Below, one piece after another: positions 1 to 5,123 of a DNA stretch of 5,123 nucleotides (position 1 is its first letter; the number at the start of each line of letters is the position of its first letter). This stretch comes from Cellvibrionaceae bacterium (GTDB taxonomy: Bacteria > Pseudomonadota > Gammaproteobacteria > Pseudomonadales > Cellvibrionaceae): the NCBI GenBank assembly GCA_027012915.1, contig JALUYN010000697.1, positions 1-5,123 of the forward strand, read 5' to 3'. The notes under the pieces were generated by a model, which was given only the letters and a program-made list of their open reading frames with translations, made no database searches and was not told where the DNA came from. The translations under genes and the position numbers were made by a program.

Positions 1-33
1 AAACCGAAAGAAATGTTAATCCACTGTGACAGC

Positions 34-456
34 CTAAAGGTTCCGTTCTTGTGCATCTAACTCATAGTGTTTCATCAGTGCCAAACCCGGGGCCGTTACC
101 ACTCTCCATGCCATGGCCACATCGCCGTCAAACTGCGGATCCAGCTGTGCCACGGTTTCCAGAAGTGCCGCCAACCACTGGTCGAACATCGGCGGGGAAA
201 TACGCTTCATTGATCGATGCATCAGCGCTAATTTAAGAAAGTCATCGTCGGCTTTGCCCGTAGCCGAGAAACTGGTCAGATAAATAAAGGACGATTCCAG
301 CATGGCTTTCTGCCGCGCCATATCCACGCTCTCAAATGCTCGAGCTATATCTTCGGAGCGAGCGGCAAACTTCTGATAGAACACATCAAAAAAGAAAGAC
401 AGATCTCCGTTGAGTCTGGCGTAACTGTCATTAAAGACCTGATGAAAGTCTACCAC
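34..456 (-). CDS. Single-domain globin (haem protein), 140 aa
   Basis: This is a bacterial globin that should bind haem and O2 or NO in the cytoplasm. The globin fold can be followed by eye. Aligning it mentally with E. coli flavohaemoglobin (Hmp) puts Tyr27 at B10, Phe41 at CD1, Gln49 at E7 (ARQKAML matching GDQREAL of Hmp) and His80 at the proximal F8 position in ALMHRSMKRISPPMF. The C-terminal part (FDQWLAALLETV, then an AWR segment) fits helices G and H. At 140 residues it is a complete single globin domain with no FAD/NAD reductase domain attached. The start is GTG at 456, the first start codon after an in-frame stop at 475-477; a G-rich CGGGGG about 9 bases upstream is a weak Shine-Dalgarno. 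A terminator separates it from the P450 upstream; a weak extended -10 (TGC-TAGCTT, 491-499 on the complement) may be its own promoter. Family assignment is solid; the physiological role (NO removal, O2 binding, sensing) is unknown. Confidence 0.85.
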   Translation of the reverse strand: MVDFHQVFNDSYARLNGDLSFFFDVFYQKFAARSEDIARAFESVDMARQKAMLESSFIYLTSFSATGKADDDFLKLALMHRSMKRISPPMFDQWLAALLETVAQLDPQFDGDVAMAWRVVTAPGLALMKHYELDAQERNL

Positions 457-540
457 TGTGAAACACCCCCGAGTTCATATGCACAACACAAAGCTAGCAC
501 AGGGTCACCCGGATTTCTCAAGACACCTTTCCATTTGGCC

Positions 541-567
541 ATAAAAATGCCCCGGTGAAACCGGGGC
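541..567 (-). terminator. Rho-independent terminator of the P450 gene
   Basis: On the minus strand an 8-bp perfect GC-rich stem, GCCCCGGT / ACCGGGGC with a TTC triloop (549-567), is followed at once by ATTTTTAT. It begins 27 bases after the P450 stop codon. It should end most P450 transcripts before the globin gene. A flanking TTGGCC/GGCCAA pair (535-540 and 565-570) could form a competing outer stem. Confidence 0.85.
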
Positions 568-594
568 CAAGCAGAGCCAAACAACGATTGGGAA

Positions 595-1830
595 CTATTT
601 TGCTGTGAGAATGACCGGCATTTTTTCGTAGCCATGCACGAAGTTGGAACCGGTACGTTTTACCTCACCCACAATTTCGATTTTACTGAAACGCTTGTAG
701 ATTTCTTCCCACAAAATCTGCAGTTGCATTTCGGCCAGGCGGTTGCCCATACAACGGTGGACTCCGAAACCGAAAGACAAATGCTGGCGAACATTGGGAC
801 GATCAATAATGAATTGATTGGGGTTTTCAATCTTGTCTTCATCACGATTGGCCGACAGGTACCACATAACCACCTTGTCGCCTTTCTTGATCTGCTGGCC
901 GTTCAGCACAGTATCTTGCTTGGCAGTACGGCGCATGTGCGCCAGAGGCGTTTGCATACGAACAACTTCCGACACCAGATTGGGAATCAGCTTTTCATTG
1001 TCACGGGCCTTTTCGAACTGATCGGGGAACTCGTTCATCAACAACACACTGCCACTCATGCTGTTACGCGTGGTGTCATTGCCACCCACAATCAACAGGG
1101 CGATATTGCCCAAGTAGGTCATAGGATCGTTCACCATGTCTTTGGTGGCTTCGCCTTGCTGTAGCAGGGAAATCAAATTAAAGCTCGGCTCTTGCTGTTC
1201 GATGGCGTGCCACAACTGGGTGAACTGGGCCAAACAATCCTGCAAGCCCACCATTCGCTCCTCATCATCCACCGAGCCACCGCCAACACTGGGTGACATG
1301 GCGATAATGTCAGACCAGTAGGTGAGCTTACTGCGCTGTTCCAGTGGAAACGCAAACAGAGTCGCCAGCATCTTGGTGGTCAGATCGACGGACACTTTTT
1401 CCACCCAATCAAACTCTTCACCAATAGGCAGGCTGTCCAATTGCTCTTGGGTACGCTGGCGAATCAGGTCTTTGAAGTTTTGCAGATTCTTCGGTGCTAC
1501 CGCTGGCTGTACTGCGGCACGCTGCACGTCGTGCAACGGTGGGTCGGTCCAGATAAAAGCGTTAACCGGGATATCGCCACCGAACTCACCAATGGTGATA
1601 AACGGTTCCGACGAAAAGATCTCAGGGTGACTTTCCACATAACAAATATCATCGTACTTCGTAACGGACCAGAAGGGACCAAATGGACTCTCTGCCTGAT
1701 AGTGCACAGGACACTCTTCACGAAGGCGCTTAAAGTAGGGCTGCCAGGAGTCGTACTCGTACAACTCCGGGGCGCTGACATCGATATCTTCTAACCGCAT
1801 CTTAGCCGGATCTTTCACCATCTGATTCAT
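595..1830 (-). CDS. Cytochrome P450, CYP153-type (putative alkane/fatty-acid terminal hydroxylase)
   Basis: This is a soluble class I bacterial P450 of 411 residues that should hydroxylate a hydrophobic substrate using O2 and electrons from a ferredoxin. All P450 signatures are intact: the I-helix oxygen-activation motif GGNDTTRN (249-256), the K-helix ExxR as E288-V-V-R291, and the haem-ligand loop FGFGVHRCMG with Cys360 as thiolate ligand. The GGNDTTRNSM I-helix, the DPPxHDVQR segment (96-104), VAPKNL (111-116), the NRLAEMQLQILWEE helix and the C-terminal SNFVHGYEKMPV block are hallmarks of CYP153, whose known members hydroxylate terminal carbons of medium-chain alkanes, alcohols and fatty acids. 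It is somewhat shorter at the N-terminus than many CYP153A proteins. The ATG at 1830 has a good Shine-Dalgarno (AGGA, 7 bases upstream). The divergent neighbour is an AraC-type regulator, an arrangement known for CYP153 loci. No ferredoxin or reductase gene is adjacent. The P450 call is certain; CYP153 placement is strong from motifs; the substrate is inferred. Confidence 0.93.
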   Translation of the reverse strand: MNQMVKDPAKMRLEDIDVSAPELYEYDSWQPYFKRLREECPVHYQAESPFGPFWSVTKYDDICYVESHPEIFSSEPFITIGEFGGDIPVNAFIWTDPPLHDVQRAAVQPAVAPKNLQNFKDLIRQRTQEQLDSLPIGEEFDWVEKVSVDLTTKMLATLFAFPLEQRSKLTYWSDIIAMSPSVGGGSVDDEERMVGLQDCLAQFTQLWHAIEQQEPSFNLISLLQQGEATKDMVNDPMTYLGNIALLIVGGNDTTRNSMSGSVLLMNEFPDQFEKARDNEKLIPNLVSEVVRMQTPLAHMRRTAKQDTVLNGQQIKKGDKVVMWYLSANRDEDKIENPNQFIIDRPNVRQHLSFGFGVHRCMGNRLAEMQLQILWEEIYKRFSKIEIVGEVKRTGSNFVHGYEKMPVILTAK

Positions 1831-1860
1831 TCTCTCTTCCTCTGATTTATCGTTATTGCT

Positions 1861-1889
1861 TTGTTAACTTTTCGATGCTGTCAGATTAT
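1861..1889 (+). promoter_or_regulatory. Candidate promoter of the AraC-type regulator
   Basis: TTGTTA (1861-1866, 4/6 to the -35 consensus) and GATTAT (1884-1889, 4/6 to the -10) are separated by exactly 17 bases. The -10 overlaps the candidate P450 -10 on the other strand almost entirely, so the two promoters would compete for RNA polymerase. The predicted transcript start is near 1896. The match is modest and could be chance. Confidence 0.35.
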
Positions 1890-1913
1890 CCGAGAGATTT
1901 TTGAGCCATAAGG
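1885..1913 (-). promoter_or_regulatory. Candidate P450 promoter with poor -35
   Basis: Read on the minus strand, GATAAT (1885-1890) is a 5/6 match to the sigma-70 -10 box. The position 17 bases upstream (1908-1913) reads CCTTAT, a very poor -35. A good -10 with a poor -35 is typical of activator-dependent promoters, which fits control by the neighbouring AraC-type protein. The predicted start near 1878 would give a leader of about 48 bases. This is a prediction by eye only. Confidence 0.4.
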
Positions 1914-1926
1914 TCATATACTGACC
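1912..1926. promoter_or_regulatory. Inverted repeat GGTCA-N5-TGACC, candidate operator
   Basis: Perfect 5-bp arms GGTCA (1912-1916) and TGACC (1922-1926) flank a 5-bp spacer. The site is centred about 41 bases upstream of the predicted P450 start and lies just downstream of the predicted regulator start. That position suits activation of the P450 together with repression of the regulator's own gene. AraC proteins more often bind direct repeats, so the binding partner is uncertain. An adjacent CCCC-GA-GGGG (1925-1934) is a second small palindrome that overlaps the regulator's possible Shine-Dalgarno. Confidence 0.3.
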
Positions 1927-1941
1927 CCGAGGGGACATTTT

Positions 1942-3000
1942 TTGCCACCGAGCGAATCCAGCCGATGCAGCGCAATGAATAATAATAAAAAGCATATTCC
2001 ACTTAACTACACCCGTATTCTCGCCAGAGTACTGGACCTTAAAGAGAAGCACGTCGGAAAAATCTTAAAAGGCACCGAGCTTCAGCCTCAAGAGCTCTAT
2101 CAAGCGGATCGCCTGCTCAGCATTGATGAGCAAATGCAAATTCTCGAGAACGGCCTTGGCCTGTTTCCGGACAGAACCATGGGCCTGAAAATGGGACGCC
2201 AGACCGTACCTACTGTGCATGGCCCCCTGGGTTATCTGGCATTGAGTAGCCCCACTCTGGAATCGGCGTTGGAAGCCTTGGCCAACTATCTGCCTCGCAT
2301 GTTGGGTTTTGTGGAAATCTGGGTGGAAAAGGACGTGGATTGGCTCAGCTGCAAGATGCGCTACACAGTAGAAGTGCACCCTGCCGTACAGATTGCCGTC
2401 ATGGAAATTTTCGCACTAACCGTGCAATCGCTGGTAGAGTCCATCACCGGATACGCACCGGAACAGGCTCGTATCGAATTTGCCTACCCCGCGCCTGAAC
2501 AAGCGAGCCTGTATAGTGAGTACTTCCACACCAGCTTTGATTTCGATCAGCCCTATACTTGCTACAAGCTCCCCGTGGATATCGGCCCCACTCCCAATGT
2601 CACCTCTGACCACGAGCACTATGCCTTTGCCAAACAACAGTGTGACAACCTACTGGCCTCACTTAATCCTCACCAGGAGAGCGTCGCTGAAAAGGTGAAA
2701 ACCCTGTTGATCAATCGCCCCCAGGTATTGCTCTCGGAAGAAGAAGCCGCTGAGCGACTACTGATCAGCGTTCGCAGTCTGGCGCGCCGTCTTAATAAAG
2801 AAGGCACCAGTTTTCGCAAACTGCGGGACGAGACACTGGCGGAATTGGCGGCGCGCTATCTGAATAACAAGCAACTGTCGGTTGAAGTCATTGCAGAATT
2901 GTTGGGCTACCACGACAGCGCCAGCTTCCGTCGTGCCTTTAAACGTTGGTACGGCCTTACTCCCAGAGAATTTCGCGAACGCGCCACGCAGTCGTCATAA
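1942..3000 (+). CDS. AraC/XylS-family transcriptional regulator, probable P450 activator
   Basis: This is a one-component DNA-binding regulator. The N-terminal two thirds (about residues 18-205: IPLNYTRILARVLD, then the GLGLFPDRTMGLKMGRQ and HGPLGYLALSSPTLESAL segments) match the arabinose-binding-like ligand domain of OruR/ArgR-type AraC proteins. The C-terminus carries the paired helix-turn-helix motifs: helix set one at about 265-287 (SEEEAAERLLISVRSLARRL) and set two at about 312-335, ending in the family signature FRRAFKRWYGLTPREFR (329-345). Length is normal (340-352 residues). Two starts are possible: TTG at 1942 with GAGGGG seven bases upstream, or ATG at 1975 with no clear Shine-Dalgarno, giving MNNNKKHIPLNY. 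The ATG start agrees better with where family members usually begin, because conserved sequence starts only at IPLNY. It is divergently transcribed from the P450 across a short promoter region, so it most likely controls the P450 in response to a substrate or product. No clear terminator follows it. The ligand is unknown. Confidence 0.92.
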   Translation: MPPSESSRCSAMNNNKKHIPLNYTRILARVLDLKEKHVGKILKGTELQPQELYQADRLLSIDEQMQILENGLGLFPDRTMGLKMGRQTVPTVHGPLGYLALSSPTLESALEALANYLPRMLGFVEIWVEKDVDWLSCKMRYTVEVHPAVQIAVMEIFALTVQSLVESITGYAPEQARIEFAYPAPEQASLYSEYFHTSFDFDQPYTCYKLPVDIGPTPNVTSDHEHYAFAKQQCDNLLASLNPHQESVAEKVKTLLINRPQVLLSEEEAAERLLISVRSLARRLNKEGTSFRKLRDETLAELAARYLNNKQLSVEVIAELLGYHDSASFRRAFKRWYGLTPREFRERATQSS

Positions 3001-3103
3001 ATCTTGCCTATGATCTTTAAAGGTACCTCGCCCTCATAAATTGCGCGCTGCGTTCGTCCAATTGCTTCAAGTGCAGAGAACCGCACGCTTCAGGCCGTCA
3101 AAC

Positions 3104-3132
3104 TTGGGGCTGTGGGGCTATTCTGGTAAACT
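3104..3132 (+). promoter_or_regulatory. Candidate promoter of the SulP transporter gene
   Basis: TTGGGG (3104-3109) and TAAACT (3127-3132) are separated by exactly 17 bases, and TGG directly before TAAACT forms an extended -10. The predicted start near 3139 gives a leader of about 68 bases. The rest of the 3001-3206 gap shows no small gene, and I see no convincing terminator for the upstream regulator. Confidence 0.45.
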
Positions 3133-3206
3133 CCGCGCCTTTTGCCAACGCCCCCTTCCGGTCCAGTAGCCACCTCAAGGGCGGCCCGATACGTCACGAG
3201 ACACAC

Positions 3207-4772
3207 ATGTTTAAACTGATTACGTCACAAGCCAGTAACGCAAAAGCCGATTTCCTGTCTGGTTTCACCGTTGCCCTGGCGCTGGTCCCCGAAGCTGTCG
3301 CCTTTGCTTTTGTTGCCGGTGTTGAGCCCATGGTGGGCCTCTACGCCGCCTTTATGATGGGATTGCTCACCTCAATCTTTGGCGGTCGCCCCGGCATGAT
3401 CTCAGGCGCCACGGGTGCCACCGCCGTAGTGATGGTGTCCCTGGTTGCCGGCCACGGCGTCCAGTATCTGTTTGCCGCCGTCATTCTGGCCGGGGTGATA
3501 CAGATTCTCGCCGGCGTTCTGCGGCTGGGTAAGTTTATCCGACTGGTGCCACACCCGGTGATGCTGGGTTTTGTAAATGGTCTCGCCATCGTAATTTTCC
3601 TGGCCCAGCTGGGACAATTTAAGATTGAAACCAGCGACGGCGTCATGGAGTGGATGCAGGGTGAAATGCTCTACACCATGGGACTGCTGATTATGGTCAC
3701 CATGTTTATCATGCACTTCCTGCCCAAACTAACCACTGCGGTGCCCTCCGGTCTGGTGGCTATCGTGGCCGTTACTCTGGCGGTGATCGGTCTGGATCTG
3801 GAAGCTCGCACCGTAATCGACTTTGTACGCGACATGCTGCCTGCTGATCAGGCTGCGGATGCAACCCTGAAGGGTGAACTGCCGAGCTTTGCCATCCCCA
3901 TGGTGCCGTTCAATTTGGAGACACTGAAGGTTATTCTGCCCTACTCCATCGTCATTGCCGCCATCGGCCTTATCGAGTCCCTGTTAACCCTGACTCTGAT
4001 CGACGAGCTGACCGATACCCGTGGTCGCGGCAACCGCGAGTGCATTGGCCAGGGTATTGCCAACACCACCAACGGTTTCTTCGGTGGCATGGGCGGCTGC
4101 GCCATGATTGGCCAGTCCATGATTAACATTAACTCCGGTGGCCGAGGACGCCTGTCTGGCATCACCGCCGCACTGGTTCTGCTGGCGTTTATTCTGTTCG
4201 GCGCAGAGTATATCGAGATGATTCCGCTGGCAGCCCTGGTGGGCGTTATGTTTATGGTGGTTCTGGGTACCTTTGAGTGGTCGTCGTTCCGCATTCTCAA
4301 CAAAGTGCCACCGTCTGATGCCTTTATTATTATTCTGGTATCCGGCGTCACCGTGGCCTTTGACCTGGCTATTGCGGTGATTGTGGGCGTAATTGTGTCT
4401 GCTCTGGTATTCGCCTGGAAACACGCACAGCACATTCAAGCGGACACCTACGAAGACGAAAACGGCTACAAGGTCTACGACCTTCGCGGCCCGATCTTCT
4501 TTGGCTCGATATCAAACTTCAAAGAACTGTTTGATCCACAGAACGACCCTGAGCATGTGGTTATCGAGTTTAAACGCTCGCGCGTCAGCGACCACTCCGG
4601 CATCGAGGCTCTCGACGGACTGGCAGAAAAGTACAACGCTCTGGGTAAAACCCTGCATCTGCGTCATCTAAGCCCTGAGTGTCGCAAGCTGCTGACCCGC
4701 GCCGGCGATCTGTGCGAGGTCAACGTGCTGGAAGATCCTACCTACCACGTCGCTACCGACAAACTGGCGTAA
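3207..4772 (+). CDS. SulP/SLC26-family inorganic anion transporter with STAS domain
   Basis: This is an inner-membrane secondary transporter of 521 residues. The N-terminal 405 residues are strongly hydrophobic and fit the 14-segment SulP fold. Typical blocks are [20 protein letters not shown] (27-46), the [10 protein letters not shown] half-helix region (67-76), [21 protein letters not shown] (114-134), LIESLLTL (255-262), the glycine-rich [16 protein letters not shown] (289-304) and [12 protein letters not shown] (308-319). A cytoplasmic STAS domain follows (about 421-515: [10 protein letters not shown], then [18 protein letters not shown]), with Ser464 at the position that is Ser/Thr in anti-sigma antagonists. 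SulP members carry sulfate, bicarbonate, dicarboxylates or chloride in symport or exchange; sequence alone does not say which here. The start is ATG at 3207 with only a weak ACGAG Shine-Dalgarno. It appears monocistronic, with its own promoter candidate and a strong terminator 11 bases after the stop. The family is certain, the substrate unknown. Confidence 0.95.
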   Translation: MFKLITSQASNAKADFLSGFTVALALVPEAVAFAFVAGVEPMVGLYAAFMMGLLTSIFGGRPGMISGATGATAVVMVSLVAGHGVQYLFAAVILAGVIQILAGVLRLGKFIRLVPHPVMLGFVNGLAIVIFLAQLGQFKIETSDGVMEWMQGEMLYTMGLLIMVTMFIMHFLPKLTTAVPSGLVAIVAVTLAVIGLDLEARTVIDFVRDMLPADQAADATLKGELPSFAIPMVPFNLETLKVILPYSIVIAAIGLIESLLTLTLIDELTDTRGRGNRECIGQGIANTTNGFFGGMGGCAMIGQSMININSGGRGRLSGITAALVLLAFILFGAEYIEMIPLAALVGVMFMVVLGTFEWSSFRILNKVPPSDAFIIILVSGVTVAFDLAIAVIVGVIVSALVFAWKHAQHIQADTYEDENGYKVYDLRGPIFFGSISNFKELFDPQNDPEHVVIEFKRSRVSDHSGIEALDGLAEKYNALGKTLHLRHLSPECRKLLTRAGDLCEVNVLEDPTYHVATDKLA

Positions 4773-4783
4773 TACCTCGCCAC

Positions 4784-4820
4784 AAAAACAAAAGGCCAGC
4801 ATTGCTGGCCTTTTGTTTTT
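4784..4820. terminator. Strong bidirectional intrinsic terminator after the SulP gene
   Basis: A 17-bp perfect inverted repeat with an ATT triloop: AAAAACAAAAGGCCAGC (4784-4800) and its complement (4804-4820). The GGCCAGC core forms the stable stem and the flanking A and T tracts supply a U-run in either direction. It ends SulP transcription 11 bases beyond the stop codon and would isolate the downstream gene. Incoming antisense transcription would also be stopped. Confidence 0.93.
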
Positions 4821-4930
4821 CTGCCACCTCGCGCAATCAAGCTCTGCTGCTTCGAAAGCATCAATAGGGCTGAGAGATTTTGTCATTTGGTCTGTATATC
4901 TCTTCGGGGTACTCTGAACATCTAGCCCGT

Positions 4931-4936
4931 AGGAGA
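4931..4936 (+). promoter_or_regulatory. Ribosome binding site of the transglutaminase-like gene
   Basis: AGGAGA lies 7 bases before the ATG at 4944, the best Shine-Dalgarno in the window, and it decides the start of the partial gene. In the 4821-4930 stretch between the terminator and this site I see only weak promoter-like elements (TTGTCA at 4880-4885, TATATC at 4895-4900) at improper spacing. Confidence 0.8.
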
Positions 4937-4943
4937 GATAATA

Positions 4944-5123
4944 ATGACAGACAATATGGCTCAGTACCTGCAGCCCACCTCTACCATTCAATCAGATCAC
5001 CCCGAAATTCTGGCATACAGCAACAAGGTTGTTGCCGGCTGCGCCACCGAGAAAGAAAAAGCACTGGCGCTCTATTATGCTGTACGCGATGACATTCGCT
5101 ACGACCCCTACGCGCTGTATTTT
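4944..5123 (+). CDS. Transglutaminase-like family protein, N-terminal fragment (runs off window)
   Basis: The first 60 codons of an open frame that continues past the right edge. The protein begins MTDNMAQYLQPTSTIQSDHP and continues through KEKALALYYAVRDDIRYDPY (37-56). The pattern of YLQPT, a following SDHP, and ALxLYYxVRDxIRYDPY is what I recognise from the start of bacterial transglutaminase-like (cysteine-protease-fold) proteins, where the YxVRDxIxYDP helix precedes the catalytic domain. The catalytic Cys, His and Asp of that fold would lie beyond the window, so activity cannot be judged; known relatives are proteases, peptidases or of unknown function. The ATG is fixed by the AGGAGA site. 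There is no signal peptide or hydrophobic N-terminus, so it is probably cytoplasmic. The terminator upstream makes it a separate unit from the SulP gene. Confidence 0.75.
   Translation, partial: MTDNMAQYLQPTSTIQSDHPEILAYSNKVVAGCATEKEKALALYYAVRDDIRYDPYALYF

Noticed and set aside
24..32. CTGTGACAG small palindrome downstream of the globin
   Set aside because: Four-base arms are expected by chance and no T-run follows on the minus strand within the window.
450..635. 61-codon minus-strand frame across the P450-globin gap
   Set aside because: It runs through the terminator hairpin, overlaps the P450 end, and has no ribosome binding site or family resemblance.
634..1164. 176-codon plus-strand open frame antisense to the P450
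   Set aside because: It lies wholly inside the P450, shows no recognisable domain and is low-complexity in composition; it is a reading-frame shadow.
3050..3095. Possible hairpin (GTGC...GCAC) as terminator of the AraC-type gene
   Set aside because: The stem is only about 4 bp and no T-run follows.
3941..4439. Two long minus-strand open frames (151 and 164 codons) opposite the transporter
   Set aside because: They overlap each other and sit within the well-supported SulP gene; their composition (Arg, Pro, Thr or His, Asn runs) reflects antisense of hydrophobic codons.
4880..4900. TTGTCA and TATATC as promoter of the transglutaminase-like gene
   Set aside because: The boxes are only 9 bases apart, and no partner box sits at 16-18 bases for either one.
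4668..4991. Minus-strand open frame spanning the SulP terminator
   Set aside because: It crosses the bidirectional terminator and overlaps two supported genes; no domain is recognisable.

Overview
The window looks like a chromosomal segment of a free-living, probably marine gammaproteobacterium. This rests on gene content (a CYP153-type P450 beside an AraC-type regulator, and a SulP transporter of a type I associate with marine gammaproteobacteria), gamma-like promoter, Shine-Dalgarno and terminator signals, and a base composition that looks balanced by eye. I cannot fix the genus. There are no tRNA or rRNA genes, insertion sequences, CRISPR arrays or other mobile elements. Five genes are present, four complete and one cut by the right edge.

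Left part (1-1830, minus strand): a 140-residue single-domain globin (34-456) lies downstream of a 411-residue cytochrome P450 of the CYP153 type (595-1830), the family of soluble terminal alkane and fatty-acid hydroxylases. A strong intrinsic terminator (541-567) separates them, so the globin is probably transcribed largely on its own despite the shared orientation. No ferredoxin or ferredoxin reductase gene sits beside the P450, so its redox partners must be encoded elsewhere.

Centre (1831-3000): a divergent intergenic region with back-to-back promoter candidates and a GGTCA-N5-TGACC inverted repeat separates the P450 from an AraC/XylS-family regulator (1942 or 1975 to 3000). The likely logic is that the regulator senses a hydrophobic substrate or product and switches on the P450; this is inferred from layout and family precedent.

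Right part (3001-5123, plus strand): a SulP/SLC26 anion transporter with a C-terminal STAS domain (3207-4772) has its own promoter candidate and ends in a near-ideal bidirectional terminator (4784-4820). It is followed by the first 60 codons of a transglutaminase-like protein (4944 onward) with a strong ribosome binding site. These two genes look like independent units unrelated to the P450 module.

Nothing here is clearly a new system. The points most worth a second look are the globin with flavohaemoglobin-like haem-pocket residues but no reductase domain next to a P450, the divergence of the P450 B-C loop, and the possible operator in the divergent promoter region.
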